Positions 1-6,076 of a stretch of DNA of 8,429 bases are shown in pieces. The DNA comes from Thermoplasmata archaeon. GTDB lineage: Archaea > Thermoplasmatota > Thermoplasmata > Thermoplasmatales > Thermoplasmataceae. The stretch is taken from NCBI GenBank assembly GCA_021793945.1, contig JAJYRT010000078.1, positions 1-8,429 on the forward strand, written 5' to 3'. Numbering within the stretch: position 1 is the stretch's first letter; each line of letters begins with the position of its first letter. Position numbers and translations under genes: made by a program. The notes under the pieces are model-generated. The model was not told where the DNA came from. It searched no databases and saw only the letters and a list, made by a program, of their open reading frames with translations.

Positions 1-58
1 ACTTGCCACATTCGATCGGGAGTTTGAAGGTGCCGATAATTTCAAAGTATTAAGATAG
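1..58 (+). CDS. C-terminal tail of a PIN-domain (VapC-like) protein, 5' end outside the window
   Basis: Eighteen codons end at TAG 56-58 and read LATFDREFEGADNFKVLR. The pattern 'TFDREFE' followed by a short strand is the usual C-terminal end of PIN-domain ribonucleases, with the last acidic active-site residue in 'FDREF'. A related tail occurs at 7361-7417 (about 82 percent identical over 57 bases by eye, many changes at third codon positions). That suggests two paralogous toxin genes rather than a very recent copy. The start and most of the domain lie upstream of the window, so it cannot be said whether the gene is intact. A tRNA-Leu-like sequence begins about 35 bases downstream on the other strand. 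Confidence 0.45.
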   Translation, partial: LATFDREFEGADNFKVLR

Positions 59-92
59 ACTATTCAGCAGGATTTGCTTGCAGAAGTAAGTC

Positions 93-136
93 GGACTCTA
101 AATCCATCGCCTTTAACCTAGCTCGACCATCTTCGC
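93..136 (-). pseudogene. tRNA-Leu(UAG)-like 5' half, truncated
   Basis: Read on the minus strand from 136, the sequence has an acceptor 5' strand (GCGAAGA), TG at positions 8-9, a D stem GTC/GGC around a loop with A14, G15 and the canonical GG, and an anticodon arm with GGA/TCC around loop TTTAGAG, giving anticodon UAG (Leu). After the anticodon arm no type-2 variable arm, TTCGAAT T-loop or matching acceptor 3' strand is seen. A full-length tRNA of about 84 bases would run into the stop codon of the PIN tail at 56-58. It is therefore a truncated gene, not a working tRNA. The same 5' half recurs at 7064-7147 and 8192-8221. Confidence 0.6.
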
Positions 137-256
137 TTTGTAATATGAGATTAACCGGGCATATGTGAAGGATGCTAAAAATTGAATAAAAAGGTTGAAT
201 ATATATTTCTCTAGTGACATCCTCCCCGCCCTATTGGACGGGGCTTCCTGCTTCGC
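98..256 (-). repeat. Direct repeat copy 1 (tRNA-Leu 5' half, upstream region, IS605-like hairpin)
   Basis: This stretch aligns with 7108-7262 over its whole length. Positions 161-212 and 7171-7222 differ at one base. The tRNA part differs by several substitutions and one extra base (aaccggg against aacggg). A shorter match, without the hairpin, is at 8192-8262. Read on the minus strand the unit is: hairpin, a T-rich promoter-like stretch, a conserved leader containing CACATATGCCCG, then the 5' half of a tRNA-Leu. All copies have the same orientation. Confidence 0.8.
214..256 (-). mobile_element. IS200/IS605-like right-end hairpin (solo remnant)
   Basis: On the minus strand the sequence reads GAAGCAGGAAGCCCCG, an AATA loop, GGGCGGGG and then AGGATGTCAC. 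This is the style of right end I know from IS200/IS605 (IS1341-type) elements, where it closes the tnpB omega-RNA. Stem arms are 224-231 and 236-243. On the minus strand all eight pairs form, with one U.G wobble; on the plus strand the same pair is a C.A mismatch. No tnpA or tnpB is present: the sequence where tnpB should lie (above 256) codes for an unrelated ORF tail or the surface protein. It is a remnant or a small non-autonomous element; no left-end hairpin was recognised. Confidence 0.55.
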
Positions 257-354
257 CGACCGGGGAGTTGCTCAATGAATTCCTGAAGAGTCGCAGAGTT
301 TCCTTTGACATTGATAAGTCTGAAATAATTTCCACAAGAATTAAGAAACGATAA
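250..354 (+). pseudogene. C-terminal remnant of an unidentified ORF beyond the hairpin
   Basis: The plus-strand frame 250-351 encodes a protein-like tail (LLNEFLKSRRVSFDIDKSEI followed by ISTRIKKR) closed by TAA 352-354, with an eight-T run 15 bases later. The frame runs open back through the hairpin, and the only in-frame start near it is TTG 268, with GGGGAG directly against it, too close for a normal Shine-Dalgarno. The residue mix (amphipathic, basic C-terminus) looks real. I do not recognise the family; a small nucleic-acid-binding protein or antitoxin would fit. It is probably the 3' end of a gene cut by the element at 214-256. Confidence 0.35.
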
Positions 355-368
355 GAAAAATGTATTAG

Positions 369-376
369 TTTTTTTT
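369..376 (+). terminator. T-run terminator after the ORF remnant
   Basis: Eight consecutive T on the plus strand, 15 bases after the stop codon at 352-354, without a hairpin. Archaeal RNA polymerase terminates at such U-tracts. It supports the view that the remnant at 250-354 was once the end of a transcribed gene. Confidence 0.35.
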
Positions 377-403
377 AAAATTATATATATTATAATGACA
401 AAG

Positions 404-427
404 AAGAGATAATTGAGATTATCTCTT
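404..427 (-). terminator. Stem-loop overlapping the stop codon of the surface-protein gene
   Basis: A perfect 9-bp stem (404-412 with 419-427) around the six-base loop 413-418. The TAA stop of the surface-protein gene (419-421 on the plus strand) lies inside the stem. On the minus strand the hairpin is followed by AT-rich sequence with T runs. A role in 3'-end formation or mRNA stability is inferred. Confidence 0.4.
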
Positions 428-3097
428 TCTCAGAGTATATACAGCTACGCCCACAATTGCTACTGCAACAACTCCAGCAATTGCACCATAAATTACATCC
501 TGCGATATGGGATTGTTCTGATGCAGTGCTTTCAGATCTATTGAGATGTGCTTTACTGCACCATTGCCAAGTGTAACATTTGTGTTGAATGAATGGTAGC
601 CTGTATCAGTAGCTACAATATCATATGTCCCGTTTGCAACGGATACATTGAATGAGCCGTTAGAAGAAACTGCCACATCCTTTCCATTGAAGGTGAGTGT
701 TGCATTGCCCGGCAAGACTGTTCCAGTTATGTAGGCCCAGTGATAATAATGGACATTTTCAGACACATTGTAACCTTTGATTGTTACGGTGAATTGGGAA
801 GCAGACGTGTAATAACTGCTAAGATTCGTAGCCGTAAATGTATATGTCCCGTTTGTGAGTTCAAAGACCATGTTCTGGGATGTTGAATTCTCCGATACTC
901 CTGTTCCGTTAACGTACCAGGCTGTGCCAGAGGGCAAACCTGATTCTATGAAAGTAACTTTGCTCAGAACCTTGCTGAATGTAGCGGTTTCCGAAACAGA
1001 GGAATTGTTTACAGTAAAGGTGCCTGATCCTTTATCAGGAGAGTAGGTTTTGTCTGCGGTTGCAACTGTATACGAATACGTTCCATTTGGCTCATAGGAT
1101 GTTATCGTGGTCGTATTTGATGTCAGTGCCTGTCCATTGGAGAGGTTGACGTACCAGGGTGTTCCAGATGGTAAGCCTGAATCGGTAAACGTTGTCTTGA
1201 ATGCATATGAAAAGTTTACCCCCTCATATAGTGCTGCACCGTTAACCGTAAAGGAGCCGGAAGAGAGTGAACTGGTGAAACCAACTGGTTCTACTGCCAT
1301 AATGTGAACTGCAAAGGTTCCGTTTGGTTCATAATTCTTGTCGACTGTTGCAATGTTGTAATAGTAGGTACCGTTAGGAACAGAGAATAAAACAGTGCTG
1401 GTAACCATTGGGACATTTGCGGGTAATGTTTCCATAGGAGGTGCTTTCGACTTGTATGAATTGCCGTTAGTCAGATTTACGTACCATACCTGTCCTGTTG
1501 GAATTTCATATGTGTCGAATTCAACCTTGTATGTCTCTACGAATGAGATGTGCTCCGTAACAGAAGACCCGTTCACTGTGAAAGTTGTGTTTCCGTATGC
1601 CTCGAAATTGCTGATAGATGAAGAAGTGAGATAAGTGTATGTTCCATTCGGGAGATTTATGGTGGAGCTATTTCCAGTTAAGGTCCCGGTACCCTGCTGG
1701 CCGCTTACCATAACCTTCCAGCCCGTTCCCGATGGCAATCCGGATTCCTTGAACATAACTTTGTAGGCTTTGTAAAAAGGGATGGCCACAGACAACTGTG
1801 AACCATTTACGTCGAATGTCTCCAAATAATGTGCGGAGGCATATTGTGCAGTGGTTGCTGTACTGTACGTATAAGTATTGTTCAATAGATCTATGGTGTA
1901 ACTGTTTCCGGAAATGGGTCCGGATGATTTCTGGCCGGTTATGTTAACAAACCAATTTGCCCCTACTGGCAAATTAGCTTCTGTGAATGTCACCTTGTAT
2001 GTATTCATCAGGGCAATAACAGAAACATCATCGGATGCGGTATTTGCTACGTATGTGTATCCATTCGCTGGATCGTACACTATTCCCTCTGGATTTGATC
2101 CAACAGTCAGATTTGTTACAAGCTTTCCATTAGTTGCATTGATCACTGATACATTACCGGAAACAAAGTTGGAAACATACAGGCTGTTGAACGCTGGATC
2201 GTAAGATACTCCCTCAAAATTATCCATTGAAGTAGTGGATGGCCCAATTGTTGTATTTACAACTATTTTGCCGGTAGTTGCGTTTATCATTGAGACTGTC
2301 CCCAAACTTGGATTGTCTACAAATAGAGTGTTATTGGCAGAGTCATATGCGATTCCTGCAGGACTGCTTGCCAGGTTTATTGTTCCTGCAATCTCATTTG
2401 TTGTTGAATTGATATACTGTATCTCATTTGAAAAAACGACAACATAAATGGAGGCATTTGCTGAGTCATACGCTATACCGTCTACTGTTGAGTCCATCGT
2501 AAAGGACACAACAACTTTGTTTGTTGTAGAGTTCAGTACTGATATGGAGTTTCCAGCATTACCGATATACATGTAGGTGTTTGCCGGATCGTATACAATT
2601 CCACTGAAGCTCGCACTTATGCTTATATTTTCAACAACAGTGTCTGTTGTAGTGTTGATTATGGAGAGGTTTTTTGTTGAAATCGCCCCTGAATAGATAT
2701 AATTATTTGCCGGATCGTATGCAACCACACTAGGCTCTGATGAGGAGCCGAGATTTATTGTTCCAACGACACTGTTTGACGTTGCGTTGATTACAGATAT
2801 TGTGCCATTTCCAGTATTACTGACATACAGGTATCCATTAACTGGATCAAATGCTATTTGAGTAGGTCCTGCACCATTTCCGAGACTTAAGTTTTCAATT
2901 ACTACATTCTGTTTTCCAGCAGCCTGTGAAGGAGAGTAAGAAACAGAGGGGGCATGTTCAGCATTGGCGTGAATGGGAGTAGCTTCATGTCCCCAGAGGC
3001 TTGAAATAACAGAAAGTCCGGAAAGGACCATTACCAGTATAATTAATGTCACCAATATTTTATTGAACGAATTATTTGACACTTTTTGGGATAGCAC
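419..3097 (-). CDS. Secreted, membrane-anchored YVTN beta-propeller surface protein with thermopsin-like repeats
   Basis: The 892-residue protein starts with a signal or anchor segment (basic lead, hydrophobic 14-36). Seven propeller motifs of the type 'YDPANGYTYVAN' begin near residues 84, 128, 170, 211, 252, 300 and 342, enough for one seven-bladed YVTN-type propeller. Five repeats of the type 'YKVTFTESGLPSGT.WYVN' begin near 367, 445, 523, 633 and 712, each followed about 35-50 residues later by 'NGTYTY'. The third repeat carries an extra ~30 residues. Residues 787-857 resemble a PEGA or carboxypeptidase-regulatory fold. A C-terminal membrane helix (868-887) ends in RKR, so the bulk faces outside. 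NxS/T sequons are abundant, fitting glycosylation. The start is GTG, because a TAA lies two codons upstream; a TATA-like element 25-32 bases before it suggests a leaderless mRNA. The likely role is envelope structure or adhesion; no catalytic motif is seen. Confidence 0.85.
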   Translation of the reverse strand: MLSQKVSNNSFNKILVTLIILVMVLSGLSVISSLWGHEATPIHANAEHAPSVSYSPSQAAGKQNVVIENLSLGNGAGPTQIAFDPVNGYLYVSNTGNGTISVINATSNSVVGTINLGSSSEPSVVAYDPANNYIYSGAISTKNLSIINTTTDTVVENISISASFSGIVYDPANTYMYIGNAGNSISVLNSTTNKVVVSFTMDSTVDGIAYDSANASIYVVVFSNEIQYINSTTNEIAGTINLASSPAGIAYDSANNTLFVDNPSLGTVSMINATTGKIVVNTTIGPSTTSMDNFEGVSYDPAFNSLYVSNFVSGNVSVINATNGKLVTNLTVGSNPEGIVYDPANGYTYVANTASDDVSVIALMNTYKVTFTEANLPVGANWFVNITGQKSSGPISGNSYTIDLLNNTYTYSTATTAQYASAHYLETFDVNGSQLSVAIPFYKAYKVMFKESGLPSGTGWKVMVSGQQGTGTLTGNSSTINLPNGTYTYLTSSSISNFEAYGNTTFTVNGSSVTEHISFVETYKVEFDTYEIPTGQVWYVNLTNGNSYKSKAPPMETLPANVPMVTSTVLFSVPNGTYYYNIATVDKNYEPNGTFAVHIMAVEPVGFTSSLSSGSFTVNGAALYEGVNFSYAFKTTFTDSGLPSGTPWYVNLSNGQALTSNTTTITSYEPNGTYSYTVATADKTYSPDKGSGTFTVNNSSVSETATFSKVLSKVTFIESGLPSGTAWYVNGTGVSENSTSQNMVFELTNGTYTFTATNLSSYYTSASQFTVTIKGYNVSENVHYYHWAYITGTVLPGNATLTFNGKDVAVSSNGSFNVSVANGTYDIVATDTGYHSFNTNVTLGNGAVKHISIDLKALHQNNPISQDVIYGAIAGVVAVAIVGVAVYTLRKR

Positions 3098-3135
3098 AGT
3101 TTAATTAAATATTTTCATTTTAATAAATACTAATA
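3098..3135 (-). promoter_or_regulatory. Promoter of the surface-protein gene
   Basis: The minus-strand TATA-like element TATTTATT (3122-3129) lies 25-32 bases before the GTG start in very AT-rich sequence. This spacing puts the transcript start at or next to the start codon, and no Shine-Dalgarno is visible, both fitting leaderless translation. Confidence 0.45.
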
Positions 3136-3171
3136 TAGAATAATACTAAATTCAAAGTAAGTTCTGTCTAA

Positions 3172-3229
3172 GGTTCAAGCTACGTTGTTTTGGAGCATGC
3201 ATTCGTGCATAGGCATGGCCGATTGAACC
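3172..3229. other. Possible structured RNA or inverted repeat in the divergent gap
   Basis: GGTTCAA (3172-3178) and TTGAACC (3223-3229) pair as a 7-bp outer stem. Inside is a 5-bp hairpin ATGCA/TGCAT (3197-3210) closed by a TTCG tetraloop. The stretch is clearly less AT-rich than the promoter sequence on its left. It matches no RNA family I can name and no ORF of note covers it. It could be a small RNA, a regulator site or chance. Confidence 0.25.
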
Positions 3230-3284
3230 GCTGCCTCTAATGAAAATGAGCTGAAACCGTGAAAATCACACGACAAAAAACCGC

Positions 3285-3341
3285 AATAATAAATACACTA
3301 TGTCCTTAAGATATCTTGTCAGGCACCGCTCAGTCCTGACA
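3285..3341 (+). promoter_or_regulatory. Promoter and operator-like inverted repeat before the EE...H membrane protein
   Basis: A TATA-like AATAATAAATA (3285-3295) predicts a transcript start near 3316-3320. TGTCAGG (3317-3323) and CCTGACA (3335-3341) form a perfect 7-bp inverted repeat with an 11-base spacer at that point, ending 11 bases before the TTG start. The location suits a repressor site or a 5'-leader hairpin; the sequence does not tell which. Confidence 0.4.
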
Positions 3342-3352
3342 GGGTAAGACAA

Positions 3353-4366
3353 TTGGTTCCCAAAGGCATTCGAAAGACAATGGTATTGCTCCTGATCATC
3401 ATGACTCCCGGGATCCCTGAGTACATGACTGGTTCTTCCCAGCTTGGAGATCTAATTTTCAATCCCGCTTCATTCTTCCTGGGCCTTGTGTTCAATGTTG
3501 CTCTTTATTCCACTGGGACCATCCTCATAAGAGATTTTGCGATAAAATTCAGAAAAGGATGGGCAACCATCCTGTTGCTTGGGCTTTCTTATGGCATCAT
3601 GGAAGAGGGGATTTCTGTCCATACCTTCTTTATCCCGTCCGGAAACCCGGTGGGCCTGCTCGGATCATATGGTAGGTTCCTCGGGGTTGATTGGATCTGG
3701 GCAATTGGCATCTCTATTTTTCATGCTGTGTTCAGCATTGGTCTCCCTATCCTGTTGCTTTCTATTGCATATCCTGAACGTTCCAGAGAACGTCTTCTCG
3801 GGAGGAAAAGTGCTTCTCTTGTGCTAGGAATTTATGCTATAGACATAATCGTGCTGAATATAGTAGTCAATTCGGCCAGGCCCTTGGCGGCTCCTACTAT
3901 TGGCGACTATGTATTCTTCCTTGGCGTTGCAGTTTTGCTTGTGATAATAGCCAGGATTCTTCCAGGTGAGTGGCTTTCAGGAAAAGGGGAAAACAAACAG
4001 GGAAAAAAGAAATTATTCGTTCTGGGGGCGCTTGTGTTTCCACTTTATTCATTTAATGCCTTTCTCTCGCCGATAATAAATGGGAGATACGGAATTCCAC
4101 CACTTCTTGACGCAATTTTCTTCATTCTTGGAAATCTTCTGATTATGGTGGCTATGGCCAGATTAATGCCTGGAAAAGATAACCGTGTCCACAAATTTGC
4201 ACTGGCCATTGGCCTCATAACGCCATTGTTTGTGTGGGCCGAATTGGTCCAGGTATTGGGTATCGCAAGGATCATAACAGTTGTGTCAATCATAGCATTC
4301 GTATTTCTGCTAAAACTTAGAAATCTTGTCAAAAAACCTATCTCGTTGAGCGGGACCAGCAGCTGA
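3353..4366 (+). CDS. Multi-pass membrane protein with EE...H signature, uncharacterised family
   Basis: The 337-residue protein has about eight hydrophobic segments. Residues 18-140 hold the most family-like stretch: 'TPGIPEYMTGSS', 'LYSTGTILIRD', 'GLSYGIMEEG' (E84, E85), 'GSYGRFLGVDWIWA' and 'IFHAVFSIGLPI' (H124). From memory these blocks recur in an uncharacterised membrane-protein family of bacteria and archaea. The intramembrane EE and a downstream His also recall CPBP (CAAX-like) proteases, but the usual EExxxR arginine is absent, so protease activity is only a possibility. The TTG start 3353 is the first possible start after a TAA at 3290; AGGGT lies a few bases upstream, and the basic lead 'VPKGIRKT' before helix 1 fits. 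The alternative is ATG 3380. It is convergent with the ABC operon. Confidence 0.75.
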   Translation: MVPKGIRKTMVLLLIIMTPGIPEYMTGSSQLGDLIFNPASFFLGLVFNVALYSTGTILIRDFAIKFRKGWATILLLGLSYGIMEEGISVHTFFIPSGNPVGLLGSYGRFLGVDWIWAIGISIFHAVFSIGLPILLLSIAYPERSRERLLGRKSASLVLGIYAIDIIVLNIVVNSARPLAAPTIGDYVFFLGVAVLLVIIARILPGEWLSGKGENKQGKKKLFVLGALVFPLYSFNAFLSPIINGRYGIPPLLDAIFFILGNLLIMVAMARLMPGKDNRVHKFALAIGLITPLFVWAELVQVLGIARIITVVSIIAFVFLLKLRNLVKKPISLSGTSS

Positions 4367-4377
4367 CGGCTTAAGTC

Positions 4378-4533
4378 ATGAATACAGGTACGTCTCCACA
4401 TGAATACTGGTTGGGACAACCCTGTTTTTGGTGCTGGGGACAGCCGAATCGTGCTCTACTATTGGAAGAACCTCTTTTGAAACTTGTGGACAAATACGCA
4501 TATTCTGGTTATCTGTGGCGGAACAAAATATAA
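4378..4533 (+). CDS. Small W/C-rich ORF, 51 codons, hypothetical
   Basis: An ORF from ATG 4378 to TAA 4531-4533 begins 11 bases after the membrane-protein gene. It contains 'YWLGQPCFWCWGQPNR' (residues 10-25) with a CxxC pair, four tryptophans in 51 residues, and then a charged helical-looking stretch 'LEEPLLKLVDKYAYSGYL'. It could be a downstream partner on the same transcript. No Shine-Dalgarno is seen, the length is short, and I recognise no family. An AT-rich stretch follows directly after the stop, where a transcript could end. It may be a real microprotein, the tail of a decayed gene, or chance. Confidence 0.3.
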   Translation: MNTGTSPHEYWLGQPCFWCWGQPNRALLLEEPLLKLVDKYAYSGYLWRNKI

Positions 4534-4565
4534 GAAAAATATAAAAATTTAAACTGGAATTTATG

Positions 4566-4583
4566 TGTGGTGAAAACACCACA
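4566..4583 (-). terminator. Hairpin terminator of the ABC operon
   Basis: TGTGGTG and CACCACA form a perfect 7-bp stem around a four-base loop, 8 bases beyond the permease stop codon on the minus strand. The minus-strand sequence beyond it contains two five-T runs within about 35 bases. It separates two convergent transcription units. Confidence 0.55.
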
Positions 4584-4591
4584 TTATGGAT

Positions 4592-6076
4592 TTAATCCCT
4601 GTTCACCGAAAGCCAGTATGAAATACCAAACGGTACAACTATCCACAGGATTCCAGCTATGATCAGTAGTGGTGCTGTAATGTAGAACAGTGCCGGATTT
4701 ATGGATGTGCTGGAAATCAGGCCAATCTTTCCTGTGATAAATGTTGACACAAGGGATGAATATCCGGCCGGGCTGGCGTAGTTAAACGCAATCTGTGTTG
4801 TGAGATATGCGTTGGAATTACTGCTGACGCCAAAGGCGGAAAGAATCGCAATTGGGATTATTGACCAGAACAAATCCCAGACCACGAATATGGCTATTGC
4901 TGCTCCCAGTAAAGCACCCTGCGATTTCACTAGATGTGAAAACAGATAGACCAGGGAAAGGAATGCAAGACCCTCTACAACATATGTCCAGATAAAGTAT
5001 GCATCGAATGTCAGGGTAGGATACAAGTTGAGATAGTGATGTATTATGATATCTGATAAAAGCATGGACAGAGCCACCGATCCTATTATGGCAACTGAGT
5101 TGGAAAGGTATCTCGAAGCGATAATCTCCCCACGTGCTATTGGTCTCTTTATTACAGATTCCATTACACCCGTAGTTCTATCTTTACCATAGGTAAGGTA
5201 TGCTGCGAAAATTGCCAGGATAGGTATCAGGAATCCCAATAGTTCTGATGTCCCGGAAAATATGAGAGACTGCAGTTGGCTTTGCGTCAACGGTGTGTAC
5301 ACAGATATTGGTCCCAGAACGGATATATCAGGAAGCCGGGAATTTGAAATTGACACGAATGTCCCCGATGAGTTTGTTGCCACAACACTGTAGTTTTTGC
5401 CTTTGTCGGAGGCAGTGGCAGATGGGAAGAAAGTCTTGTGCGAAAATCCGGAAGCACTGAAAGAAAATGTATGGTTTCCCTCAAGGGAAAGTGCACTGAA
5501 AGCATTTGGATTGGACAGATTTATCTGAGACACATAAAAATGCGTATATGGTGCAGAAGAACCGTTTTGACCCACATACATTGCCATAAATCCAAGATCG
5601 GTCTTGTTGGCTGGGTTGAATATCTCGTTTTCAATATAGAGCCCTGAGTAACTCTCCAGAAGGTTTACTGAATATGTTGAAGCCGAACTGGATACTGATG
5701 ACCGGAACTGCTGATACGAATAGTTTACGGTTATAGGAACAGTGCTGGCATTAACACTTCCAAGACGTATCGTTGCGTTGGCATATCCATTGCTGTTGGC
5801 CTTGCTGGAAAATGTTGAATTGGCATAGGTGTAATATGCAGTAATATGAGTATCCGGTTTTCCATATGCATCATGGAAATAACCCACCATTGTCAAATTC
5901 TGGCCGTTGAGGTAATACCCGTTAGTAAGAATAGGGGATGAAGGTATGTTGACTGCCGAATATGTTGAACCGTTTTCATAGGAAAGCAATGACACAAGAC
6001 CAACAATGGCAACCATCATTATTATGACAAACTTACTTGTCAGAGTTCTTTTTATTTCATACACAACGGGTTTCAA
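4592..6076 (-). CDS. ABC-2 type permease with large extracytoplasmic domain
   Basis: The 494-residue protein has membrane helix 1 at about 15-32, then some 230 polar, sequon-rich residues (33-270) outside the membrane, then about five helices (near 278-296, 325-345, 362-382, 387-413, 463-488). The loop 'YGKDRTTGVMESVIKRPIAR' (296-315) followed by 'GEIIASRYLSN' is the conserved cytoplasmic coupling segment of ABC-2/NosY-like permeases. The outer domain (about 50-110) resembles an Ig-like or carboxypeptidase-regulatory fold ('NLTMVGYFHDAYGKPDTHI'). The TTG start is well supported: AGGTGA lies 6 bases upstream, and the start overlaps the ATPase stop by four bases (TTGA), indicating translational coupling. 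It should form the membrane half of an exporter with the ATPase; the substrate is unknown. Confidence 0.85.
   Translation of the reverse strand: MKPVVYEIKRTLTSKFVIIMMVAIVGLVSLLSYENGSTYSAVNIPSSPILTNGYYLNGQNLTMVGYFHDAYGKPDTHITAYYTYANSTFSSKANSNGYANATIRLGSVNASTVPITVNYSYQQFRSSVSSSASTYSVNLLESYSGLYIENEIFNPANKTDLGFMAMYVGQNGSSAPYTHFYVSQINLSNPNAFSALSLEGNHTFSFSASGFSHKTFFPSATASDKGKNYSVVATNSSGTFVSISNSRLPDISVLGPISVYTPLTQSQLQSLIFSGTSELLGFLIPILAIFAAYLTYGKDRTTGVMESVIKRPIARGEIIASRYLSNSVAIIGSVALSMLLSDIIIHHYLNLYPTLTFDAYFIWTYVVEGLAFLSLVYLFSHLVKSQGALLGAAIAIFVVWDLFWSIIPIAILSAFGVSSNSNAYLTTQIAFNYASPAGYSSLVSTFITGKIGLISSTSINPALFYITAPLLIIAGILWIVVPFGISYWLSVNRD

Noticed and set aside
137..170. A small protein starting at the ATG in the tRNA-Leu leader (minus strand MPVKLI...)
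   Set aside because: The frame runs into tRNA-like sequence, is broken in copy 1 by one base, and begins with a different codon in copy 3.
855..2447. Five plus-strand ORFs of 63-96 codons inside the surface-protein gene
   Set aside because: They are antisense to a well-supported 892-residue gene with repeats and domains, and their products show no domain or start signal.
3236..3275. C/D-box guide RNA
   Set aside because: ATGAAAATG and CTGA resemble the boxes loosely, but no paired C'/D' set or k-turn could be placed.
4045..4582. Minus-strand ORFs of 124 and 68 codons
   Set aside because: The first lies antisense to the membrane-protein gene. The second covers intergenic sequence with no Shine-Dalgarno or family resemblance.
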